From Protonemura montana (taxonomy: Eukaryota > Arthropoda > Insecta > Plecoptera > Nemouridae), in contig OX387604.1 in NCBI GenBank assembly GCA_947568835.1, positions 2,956,001 to 3,020,000 of the forward strand: DNA of 64,000 nt. Direction: 5' to 3'. The position numbers and the translations under genes were made by a program. The notes beneath the pieces are model-generated. The model made no database searches. It was not told the DNA's origin and saw only the letters and a program-made list of their open reading frames with translations. Shown here piece by piece: positions 52,923 to 64,000 of this stretch; within the stretch, counting starts at the first letter, position 1; each line of letters opens with the position of its first letter.

Positions 52923-55900
52923 CGCGCTCCAGCTAGACCGTAAGGGAATAAGTTATACCATACTATAAAATCCTCGCTCGAGCCTTCCTTTACCTCCACC
53001 ACATTCCATGGCGTCCCGCTTTATCCCTTAAAACACCTCTCAATCCCTAAACAGTCCAGAAAATCAACTAGGAACCAAAACCGGGTATGTAACATCGAAA
53101 ACAGGCTCTGGCCTATCAATAATAATTGATCGTATTCAAGCCCCCTAAGCAAATTATTTTACATTAGCAGCGATACACCAACAAACAATCAAGTACCGTG
53201 TGATTATATGGCTATACCTTCATAACCGTCAAACCTCATTCAAATCATTTTTGGAGCATGCGAAAAAAAAGCATAAACAACACCAAATACGACACCTTGA
53301 TTGTTATTACTATTCTAGCTCCTCGTAAAATTTCGTTTCAATTGTTTTAAATAACGTCGTTTCGCGAATCGTTCGCCTGAAAGTATAATACGAGTAGGTA
53401 TCATATAATATGTCGTGTTATACGTATTCCTTTAGGCAGAAGAGTGGTATTTATCAGGGAGGAGCCAGAAAAGAGCGGTCGCAACCTGTGTGGTCCGCTT
53501 GAATTGAAAAAAAAAAATGCAGTTTTACCTGTCAAGAAATTGCTGCATTGGTCGGTTGAGCTTCCATCTTTTTATACGCATATTTAACAAGTTTTAATAA
53601 ATAAAAATAATACACAAAGTTGGTTTAAAAATGAGATGATGTCCGTGGCAAGGGATAAGAATTATGGTCGGTTTTCATACATGTGGTGTGAGAAATACCT
53701 TCATGTACACAATTTCGTAAAATTTTAGATTTTAATTTATCCTTACGACGAAGAGAAATAATTTTCCGGCTAGTGACCGGCTAGAAACGAACCTGTTTAA
53801 CAATGTCAATTTCCTCACAATTGACAGCTAGTAAACATACGCGAGTGGTAACCTCTACCGCTAAGAGTCAAAAGTACTCAACGCGCTCTCGTGATGGGTA
53901 CTTCTCCACGTCTAGTGAGCAGGTAATGGTGTACATTCATGCCCAGAGATTGCTCGTAACGGTTACACCTTTCATTAATTCAACGGCTATGCTGATACTT
54001 TACTTATTCATTTACCATTTATGCACTGGGCATTTATTTACTAAAATTTATTGCAAAGCACTTTGTACTCTGTCTAGAAAACATGATTATACATCTCAAT
54101 TGAATATAAGTTCCATCTAATTTATTTACTCGAAGACAATAGGACTACCTTTGCATATTTCAAATCAATTACCACTAAATTATCTACTTCCAATAGATGC
54201 TTGTATTCTTCAGCATTTAAGTGCATGTCTTATTTAAAACCACGTTTTCAACACTCAACTTAAACTGTTCGTAATTTTTTTCTTCTATCATAAGCGTCCA
54301 AGCGTCCGAGCCTCTAATTATGACTCAAAATATTCCTGATTAAAAAAAATGGCGCTAAATTAGCGTCTGTAATATAAAATGGCCCTAGCAAAAATGTCAG
54401 AAGAAAATGGTTGATGAATCTTAGATTCGAAATCACGTATAGACTACTTGAGTACAACCTCAGCAAGTTGTCTAACTCCGTTTTATAGGTAACATGGGCG
54501 TGTATTTTGCATTTGAAATGAGTTTGTAATCAATGTAATTATATACAGTTTATATTCCACGGCCTGAAGCATCAAAAAACCTTGTGACAATGATGTCTTC
54601 ATGATATAGCTGGACGTATATCCATCAAGTTCCCAGTCAGTTGAAGACTAGAATGCTGCAGTCGAGACGGGAACTTAAAAGAGCAGTTACCCCCGGGCAA
54701 CCCATTGCAACGTTGCACCACACAGTGTACCTTTAGCCCGCGCTGTATATGTACTGCACTTAGCAGCTGCATTGCACTGAACTGCATTTAAATCTAAGGT
54801 GCAAGCGCCTCAAAAAAGCACTCGAAACAAACACCACAGTTATTTCTATGCATTTGTTTATTTAATGATCTTTTAATGATAACGAAATACCCAAGACAGT
54901 AAAATATATCTTGTTAGAGCAATGAATGACGTGAAAATTATACAGGTACTGACGATGGCGGCATTTAATAGTAAAAAATATTTTTGTTTCATCATAACGT
55001 GTTAAACGATATTAAAATAATTCGTCTAGAGAAGCCATTTCGTTTTAAATTAAAGTTACGGTAACGAAGTGTAAAAATAAAACATGTCACCGTCTCCCGA
55101 AGAAAGAATTGAGCTAGTTATTTCCTCAGGTCGAGTGTTTCAAATGGAACAGTAATATGTAAATTTGAAAACAAAGATCGCTTTATATACAGCTTACTTA
55201 GAGACTGAGCGCGGCACTAGCGAGGATTTCGTTTTATTCACGTTTTCGCTCGCAAGGCGGTGGCGAGATCCAAGTTTTAAATCCAGCAGCCTGCGACAAG
55301 GATTTGAAACCCAGCTAGCTAGTTGGTAGTAGCTATGCAAGCTACACAAACTCTGCACGCTTCGTTCAGAGGGAAAAGTACGCGGTGCAGAAAGAGAAAT
55401 AGAGAACAGACCACAAACCAGACGATCATTGTCTGCACTAGGTCCAGAAATGGCCACAACGCATTTTCCAATAATCTCTCACCACTTCGTGCAGGAGAAG
55501 AAATGTGCGAATAAGTGGGAATAACAATTATTACGTACTTATAGTGCAAGTAAGTTATTAGTACACCCAGACGCTGTGACTGCGGCCTTTTCATTTTAAA
55601 AACAATGTTCCCACTGCGGACTGAACATGTTGCTGTAACTTTAGACTGAGTTTTAATTTCTTTCGAGTGTTTTTAGTTATACTGATAACTGATTTGTATA
55701 ACAGAGAGTATATAAAGTGGGTAATAAGACAAATCTGTCATTTTTTTTGGGAAAAGGCCTCTTTCTGGTAGAAATTCGTTAATGCACATGGCTTTGAAAA
55801 TCCTACTTCCTTAGCCACATTTCTAGCTGAGAAATCCCATCCTCCCCCGATTTGAACTGTTTCAGTATCCAGGCAGCAGCGCACGAACGTTCAGCTGGAT

Positions 55901-58529
55901 TGCCTTGCCTAGTTCAAAGAGGGATTTCTCGGCAGAGTATTTTGGGAACACACAAATGCCCTATGCATCCTTTTTTTACCACCACTAGCGCTTCTCCTTG
56001 AATATAAGTTCATACAGAGTAGGGGGTTTCTTGCCAAAAGTTTTAGCTTACGCGGTTTCCAAGAGCTTTACCCTAAAACCAAAAGCTGCCACATGCTAGT
56101 AGAAATCGTTCCTTACAGTGCATACACCGCGGAGTTCCAAAATTCGAAGCTCCCGAGTTGAGTCTCTACCCTTTCCACAAAAACCATATGTGCACACTTC
56201 AACTTACGCTAGAACTGTTGTACTTCTCATCTCAAAGCAAGAAATTACCTCTAGATTAACTCGAGGATATTAAAAAGTAGAGAAATAATGTGAACACACT
56301 TATGAATGGCGAGAGGGTAATATGTAGTCAGGTCACAGGTCAGGTTGTATTCCCAGCTGGAGTTTGTATGAAAAACACATTCAACTCTGTGTACATGCTC
56401 CGGTAAACATCAAAATTCCACAACAGTAGGCGCTGACAATTCGGGATGCCTACGTTACCATTAGCTCTGGACTGACCTAATCTACCCCAATTCAAACGGA
56501 GAAACCTTAAACATTTCCCATTTTCCGAAATACCAACTCTTTATGTTTTGTCGCTTTGAAAGTCGTCAAATTTAACATCAACCATCGTACTTCATTTATT
56601 TAAGAGAATATAATATTCAACAATTGTTTGAATGGTTGTGCAGTCATGGTTGTATGTAAGTGCATTCATTGTTTATGTCTGGCACAACGACCCAGCCATT
56701 TCTACCAGTTGCATTATCAGAGTCGGCATGGAATGTGTTTGATGGGGCGAAGGGTGGGATGTCAGGGGGGGAGGGGGGTTGCAATGCGAGGGATGACAAC
56801 AGGGGGCTTGTCAAAGATCACAAGGTCTCCCCCTCCCCATCCTTACCCTTCGCACCCTCTCAATTAAAGCGAGGCCATGATCTGGCATGGGGCAGAAAAT
56901 TGCAATGGTGTCCTGCCCTAGAGTCACTTGAATGTAAATTATTATTCTCAGCTAGTCTGTTTAGAATTATTGTCGGTGGTGGTAACCCATATTATGAAAC
57001 GAATTAGACGACAAACTTAATTCTGTAATGCAGTAAATGATTTTTTTTTTCAGATATCTGCAGATGAATATAATTAAAGTGCATTGAAATGTAAAATAAT
57101 GCGAAGCGGGCAGCTTGGCTCGATATGCATTACAGGTAGGTGAATATATAGCGATTTAAGAACGACCTTATTATTATTTTTTTATTATTATTATCAAGTA
57201 GTTTCGGTGAGCGACGCGTGTGATGTGCGATCGAGAAAAGCAATAGTCTTGATATATTCATGAAGGCGATGGTAATAAAAATAAAATTCTCAATTTAAAA
57301 CTTTTTCATATGCGAAAATATGAAAAGGAATTGCAATGTGGCTTGACAGGCATGGGGTGAATAAGAGGAAGTATTAAGGAAAGAGGTCTGCTCAGAAGAC
57401 GACACCAACCAAACCAAACCAAGGGGTAGAAAATGGAAGACGGAAGGGATGATCGTTGGGTAAGGTCGTGGAAAATACTCTTCAAATTAAGGCTGGGGTT
57501 ATTAAACCATATAGGAAACTGAGGGGCTGGAGCAGAGGGGATTGGCACAGGACGCCTGTTCGGAGGTACTAATATCACGGACCAGTTAACAAGAGATTAG
57601 GGGAATTTAGCCCCACGTGGCGCTCAGGGGTGCAAAATAAAGACTGTGCATTGCCAGTCAATAACAAAGCTTACTTCGTAATTAGATTCCGAATGACACA
57701 AAAGACGATCAATTACCTCAAAAAAAGAATGACCCAATGCCAAAATGACGAAACAAGGGTGTACTTTTCCGAAACGTTAGATAAAATAAATGTTTTTGGG
57801 ACAAAATGTTGACTTGTGCCCCTCCGGGTCCAAACATTTGAGCATCACTCCTGATGGGGGTAGATGTGTCCATGATGGGAGCCGGCTGATCTATGGCTAT
57901 GTGTGTATAGGGAAGATATTGAGAGTTACAACCTGGCAAATATGCCCCTCCTGTCGATATTCACTGGCCATTATTGCTCATCGATTAGTCCTGACTTGGG
58001 ATTGTGCCTTATTCTTAGAATAGGCATTTGCCTCGGGCTTCGCGGCTTTGGACGATGCACATTTGATAAATTGTCGGGAAATATTTCAAGTTAAGTACAT
58101 TGAAGGAATGCTAGAATATTAGAAAAGGAATGGATGGTCTTCAACTCATATAATAGTTGTACGGCGGAATAATAAAATCTAGTACCAAAATAATTTTTGC
58201 TGAAAAATTCAGAAATAACGGGAGACGGAGAAAGGCAGCGTTTTTTTTTTTTGTTGGGAAAGCTCATAAATAAAAGCTTTCACGGTACCACATGACAAAA
58301 AGAAGCGTTCCTGAAGCAAGCTGAAGCATGGAGGACACAAAAGGGCTCACTTGGCATCTAGTATCACTCTTATGAATATTGTTAAACAGATATTAAATAT
58401 TTTTCAAAAGTTATAAAAAAGTAGGCTGCGCCTGACTATATTATTGTAGCAAGTTCGTTTAAAGTGTGTTTAGTCAAGCATGTTTATGAATCTATGCACA
58501 CGCCACACAGCATCGCTGCAGTGTAGTGG

Positions 58530-58552
58530 CCACTAGCCGAAGAACACACGGC

Positions 58553-58583
<31 letters not shown>

Positions 58584-58760
58584 TGATAGCGATATCCGTT
58601 CGATAGGGTCTCGGGACGGGCTTCTGTGGGATGGGGTGCTTGCTACCAGCGAGGGCTGGCCGCGGAGGGTGCTTTTGCCCGGCGCGGGGAAGGGGGACGA
58701 GGGGCTGTGCGCGAGAAAGAACGATCAAACATGGCGCGTGGAAGAGGGATGTACGAAATA
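58530..58760. repeat. CpG-rich patch with a (GGCGTC)n array at 58555-58583
   Basis: About five exact GGCGTC units are followed by roughly 180 bases that are strongly GC- and CpG-rich against an AT-rich background, including GGCGCGGGG and ATGGCGCG. The patch lies deep in the inferred Ubx intron. It could be a regulatory element or simply GC-rich drift around a repeat. The frames open on the minus strand give only Asp-Ala and Pro-rich sequence with no domain. Confidence 0.85.
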
Positions 58761-59303
58761 AACCAAGCGGAGGAATTTCGCCCGAGAAATATACCGTGAG
58801 TTTTTTTATGCGAGGGGAAAAGAATGAGTTTTCCAACAACCGCAGAAAGATAACAAAAAAAAAAACGGGGAGGAAATAAAGAAAATGTAGAAAATAGTTT
58901 GAGAAAAATCATCTACAACACCTCGATATAAAACCGATATGCGTGTAGGAGTTGCATAAAATAAGAATTTGTATTGCTGTAGTACATTGCACTGAGTGTC
59001 GTAACGTGTTTAATATAATTTACAGCTTACAAACTTGCAACCACGACGCTATTGAAAAAGCAAATAGTTTTAAGCGATTTTACAGCGTTTTGGTATATCT
59101 CGGTACTTGGTATTTCATTTTATCAGAGATTTGAAGAGCGTTCGTGAACGACAATTCATGTCAAAAGTAATAGAATGGTGCTTCAAATATTGATAGAACG
59201 TCCCTTCGCGAGTAAGGAGTTAGTTGACTGCATTTATGTGCATGTGTAGTGCAACATTTGGGATGGAAATTCGATGGAACTACTAGCAGTGTGAGTATAA
59301 GGA

Positions 59304-59380
59304 CGTATGGTTAGCGTACGGCGCACTGTTTTCGTACGCATGCGGCGTATGGTTTTCTTACAGCGTACGGTGCGTACGTC
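59304..59380. repeat. Imperfect 42-49 bp duplication rich in GCGTACGG/CGTACGC
   Basis: CGTATGGTT occurs at 59304 and 59346, and GCGTACGG at 59314 and 59363, with CGTACGCA between them. The motifs are partly palindromic, so direct and inverted copies mix. Confidence 0.7.
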
Positions 59381-59977
59381 GAATGCAGTAAGTTCAAGGA
59401 ACAAGACAGCGGCTTGCAAAAAGTATAGTGTAATGACGTCAAGTCGAAGAAAGCGAATGAGACTAGGGGTTGAAAACGGGCGAGACATTATATGGAGATA
59501 AATGGCTAGAGATAAATGAGACAACAAAAATACAAGATACTGCCACAGAGAAACGCACATATTTTTCAGGCAGAGCTAAAGATATCTCCAAAAATGACAA
59601 AAACAAAAAATAAAATATTAGGTCGGAAACAAATGAAAAGAGTTACGTTACGTTGAGATCGCATTAGCAGAAAAAGCATTTTAACCAATGAATTACTTCT
59701 TAAAACGATTTGCCAACATTTAGATTATTCGAAGTAGACTCTAAAAAGTAAATGGCAGACATACTTTTGTTTCTTTTTATACACCTAGATTGATTTAGTT
59801 GATCCATTTTCCAGTTGGTTCGCATTTTGGGGTCGAAATGTGTGTAATTTATGTGAAGTGAATGCAGTGCGAGGTACGAGCCGAATATGCCTTGGATTTT
59901 CTTTTTCAATGCGTACTGATTGCTGTACGCACACTGTAATCGTAATGGTACTTAATGTGAACAGCACCTTTTATTCC

Positions 59978-60045
59978 TTTATGAAACATGGTAGCAAACC
60001 TAGCGTATTTAGCTTTATGAAACACTGTGCCAAACCTACGTATTA
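59978..60045. repeat. Diverged ~34-bp tandem duplication
   Basis: TTTATGAAACATGGTAGC and TTTATGAAACACTGTGCC each precede AAACCTA and then CGTATT. The second unit has small gaps and changes. Confidence 0.8.
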
Positions 60046-60686
60046 ACTACTAGCCACTAGCTACTTCGGAAAAATAATAAGTAATGCAACCTTCCCATCT
60101 GCGATGATAGACCATGGACCATGCTTATCAAGTGCAATTGCACGTGCATCGCAGCGTGTCGTTGCATTTCGGGTTCCTATACCAGACATGACCAAAAGCT
60201 AGTAACTCATTGATGTGCTTTCAGACTTCGTCTATCACCTGCCCATTTTACAGATGCACCTGGTTCAATGTAGCATAATTGCTGAAACGACGCGGAAAAA
60301 AAACCTGTGTCAACGCTAACTTCAGCTAAATTATATATACCTCGTTATACATTTCATTTCAGCAATGTTTATAGAAAATTTCAGTCCAATGGTTCATATA
60401 CACTAATCACAAACAGTCCAATATACAATGAGCATAAAACAATTAATATTTTAAAATGAAATTTCAAATTTAAATTGTATTTCCGTGCTGAATTAGGCTA
60501 GGGACGGGGTTACACATGGTGTGGCAGAACAACAATGCACAACAGTAAACACAAGCAATGAAATTAGGAGAGATCCGAGCGAAAATAATGAGTTCCTATA
60601 TATTTGAATGTGGTTACGGAAACTAATGAACCCAGAGAGCGCAGTAATTCAGCACTCAACATTAAGATCTATAATTCATTGGGCCT

Positions 60687-60728
60687 AGCAGCTAGCTATG
60701 GTAGCTAGCTACAGTAGCTAGCTATGGA
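60687..60728. repeat. 14-bp tandem repeat with AGCTAGCT palindrome
   Basis: Three units of GTAGCTAGCTA(T/C)(G/A)G type. Each contains the self-complementary core TAGCTA. Confidence 0.88.
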
Positions 60729-63700
60729 AGCAAACCACACAACTGGTACGGGTATGGCTGGGCTAGCTGGTTGCAAAAACACAGTGCCGTTCTGTTTGTT
60801 CCCTATCCTGCTCCTACACAGTGAGGCAGAAGCAAACACTACGTAGTGGCTATCTTTCGACCACAGATGATTACTTCTAACTTCTTAGAGCAGCTATAAT
60901 AATATCGCTATTGCATTAGGCAGATGATTTAGAATACGCTGCGGTAATGTTTAGCATAAAGAATTTCAGTTTTCAGACAATGATAAGGGTTGATTTCAGT
61001 TTCATGGCATTACAAAAGATCTCGAAATTTACTTTTCATTTTTTCCGGTTCTCATCTCGTATTTGACACGTAGACATAACTTTGGGTTAGCGTGAGTCAG
61101 AGATTCACGTGTTATAAATGTCTTCCCATTCCGTTCCTTTTCACCCCATGGATCCCTCTCCCCTCCCCTGCATTTACAAGGGATGTACGCAATAATTATA
61201 TGGAGCATGATCATTAGAATCTGGGCCATTGTTTCCTTTCCAATCAAATTTCCAATTCTTTTTTGTTTGTTTTACTTTCAGAAATGTGACTATCAATTGA
61301 GTGAGCTCACATTCCAGAAGTTCTAGGTTTATGCTCTGGATATTTAAAAAACTTAAAAAATCACACTTGGAAATATCAAAAGCTTTTCATAGGTAAGGTG
61401 ATAGGTCATAGTAAGGTGATTTTACTGTGTTGTCTGGACCCATCTAGATTGTCAGGAAGTCCACACTGGCTTGGAACTTGAAAGCAAGTAGACGGCCTTG
61501 TCGTCTTGACTTCACGACTGCACGACTCCACGCCAACACACCTCCACGACTGCATATTACGAACATCCGAAATTTGCCACCCAAACTAAAATAACGCACA
61601 CTGCACAAATATATTGTTTCTCATTCAACGTAGTGTTGACAAACTTTCTGCTTCTCGAAAGGGTCCCAAAACACAAAGCTTGAGCAGTAAAACTTTCCAA
61701 ACATGAAAAGCGCCTTTTTTTTTTTAAGATACCCTTTCAAAGATTCACTACTTTTTCGTAAACAAGAAATGAATGTGTTTTATTGCACTTCAAATGGATA
61801 GATTTCACAATATTTTTCTTTAGAGAATATGCTTATTCCCCTTTTTCGTTGTTGTCATCTATCGTTCCGTTTGTCTTGTAGCTTTCTCTTTTTTTTACAG
61901 AAAATAAAATTCTTGAGGGTGTCCCTTATTGTCATCTTTTGTGCCCAGCCCTTGGACCTTCTCGTGTATTTGAGACAAGATTGGACACCCGCCTGGCACC
62001 TTCCGATGAAAGCTACCATAAAAGTGTGCCGATAAATTCAATACCCGATTTTGTCACAATGATTTCTCAACACGCAGATGTAATAACCCTCCAGGTTTCG
62101 CCCAAAGAAAAGAAGAGTTCAAAGATGAGATTAAGATTGGAGCTCGGTCGGGAAATACTACAAAGTACAAATACTCAGTCTGTAGAATAAATAATCTTCA
62201 GCACATAATTACGAATCTAAGTACTATTGCTGCACTAAATCAATACACGATACCTAATGCAATAATGAGCAGCGTAATTTATAGAAACAGTCCTTACTGA
62301 CAGTACAATAATTATATGCCTATTATTTATTACACATTAACAGGTTATAAATACAATATTTAATTTAGTTAATAAACAATAGGTCTATGGGATCGCGTGC
62401 GCTATAGTACATAAAGTGCAAGTACGGACTTTATTGACTTGTATACACCCCCACCCTCCCCACCTCCCCGAAAACCTCATAATAAATAAAAGCCTGCCCC
62501 AAAAGCCATTAATTATTTTGCCTTTCGGTGGCTACATGAAAGTTCTATTCACTCTATGTGTTCTGGTGGCAAATATTTCACCAGCTACACGAAATAATCA
62601 TAACCAGTGGCACATAGAAGAATCATAATCACTATAAAATACTGTTAAATAATGAGATCCGCAAGCAAGGAGTATTTCAGGTATCACACATTTTGAGGCA
62701 AGACATTATTAATGAATTAAAACTTCCACGTGAAAATCCAAATAGCCTTGAAATGAAACAAATAACAATCGAGACGCCGATTCTTATATTTTCCACGATT
62801 TATCATTTTAACTGATTTGAGAGTACACCCAGAAACCGCTAGTTTTTGCTGATAATTTGACTTTCCCGCATTTTGCTTCGTGAGGTCACGGCCCTACCCA
62901 CTACTGCTTGCCCAAAGGAAGTTCACCCTTCATGTGGGTGGGGGAATTGCGACGATTTATATAACACCTCAATCCATTTGACATCGAAATAACTCCAAGT
63001 GTGGTTTCCAGACCCCTGGAACTTGCTTTGGAAGTTGACAAAATAACAAGCATTTCGAGCGATCGAGCTTGCTTCCCCCCAGCAGAGCTACCAGCCTCCT
63101 AATACAGTAGCCGCTACCCTTTGGGCTTTGCCAACTAGCTGGGTGCGGGTGAGGTTCGATTGACGAATAGGCTCACGTTACTAATAAACAAAACCACTAC
63201 AAGCATTCTAGGATTAACACAACCATAATTTATTTGATAATCAAACAAAACAATGAATGGAAATTGTGGTAGTTGAAGCAAAGAGCAAAGATATAAATAG
63301 GGGCTGGAGGTTTAATAAAATGTTTCAACAATTCGAAACAGTTTGTCCAGTGCGATAAATTTAGGGGTCAAGTTGTAATGTTCTGCTTCATTCAATAAAA
63401 AAATATAAACAAAGAGTTTAAAACAAGTTTGAAACTGATAACAAGATCAATAACGGCATTAGTTGATTTTCTGCTTCGGTTTCGTTTCAGTTTCGGATAC
63501 CAATAGCTCAACTCGAAGAAGTAATGCATAGCAAGCTGCAGCAAATTCCTAATTGGGCCAGGTGAAATTGCCCGCACAATCGGCTCTATATATTCAGACA
63601 GAAAGACAGACTTCCGAACCTGAACGAGTCCAGCAATTGTTTGAAGATTCAATTAAAATAGGCCGGAGACTTATTAGCGGATATTTCTGTTGTGCCATAC

Positions 63701-64000
63701 ACAATCAGGACATGACACGCGAGCCTGAAAATGCTACCGATAAGCAGTTGATAGATTCGTGCAAGAGGTACCACAAGAATTTCAATTGGTCGTTGGTCGG
63801 TAGATGTTAGACTAGATGATTACTCATATTTTCATGGGACGCTTACAAACGCTTTCGGCATGCTAAAAAACGATAGAAGCTTATTCCGAATTCACATCCA
63901 CTATCGAATAATTTACAAGTATCTTATCTTAGCAAAATCGTGTCATGAATATAACACTATTAAGTTACCTTCTAAACCTTATCAAATTATTTTTTATTGC

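Noticed and set aside
58492-58839. 115-residue minus-strand frame with an Asp-Ala run
   Set aside because: The run is the GGCGTC microsatellite in translation; the rest is GC-rich and has no domain.

Overview
The window is non-coding animal DNA, AT-rich with scattered GC/CpG-rich patches and many short tandem repeats. It contains one gene piece that can be identified with confidence: the homeobox exon of a Hox gene of the Ultrabithorax (Ubx) type, on the minus strand at 36374-36669. The homeodomain, the UbdA peptide directly after it, and a QAQAQK/alanine tail together identify Ubx rather than Antp or abd-A. They place the organism among the arthropods, most likely a hexapod or close pancrustacean relative. 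The alanine tract is short and interrupted, and the tail is almost free of Ser/Thr. I cannot name the species.

Layout. Ubx is read from high to low coordinates. From 36670 to the window end (27.3 kb) the sequence is best read as the intron before the homeobox exon. No YPWM or MNSYFEQ-type first exon is visible, so the 5' exon(s) and promoter should lie beyond base 64000. Below 36374 comes the 3' UTR, with a possible polyA signal near 35838, and then about 36 kb of gene-free flank. In a canonical Hox cluster this flank would lead towards Antp, and the other side towards abd-A. No second homeobox, Hox microRNA, tRNA, rRNA or identifiable transposon was found. The short open frames elsewhere look like chance, and several are produced by simple repeats.

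Repeats and structure. The flank carries a 20-unit array of a 23-bp minisatellite (4285-4744) whose later part is arranged in 69-bp trimers, a 16-bp minisatellite (16477-16652), a decayed ~20-bp repeat (about 18410-18570) and three copies of an 8-bp palindrome within 54 bp (18605-18658). It also has a hairpin bracketed by a direct repeat (29494-30023). The intron carries a perfect 44-bp palindrome (42597-42640) and several GC-rich tandem repeats. GCGTCG-based arrays occur at three places, and two C homopolymers of exactly 23 bases lie about 40 kb apart. A GC-rich block with three GCCAT cores, a GAGAGAG run and a purine repeat lies just inside the intron next to the homeobox exon (36836-37290), and is the best candidate here for a local regulatory element.

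Limits. Enhancers, boundary elements and non-coding transcripts are expected in such a locus but cannot be located from sequence alone. Conservation against other arthropod Ubx loci and RNA evidence would be decisive.
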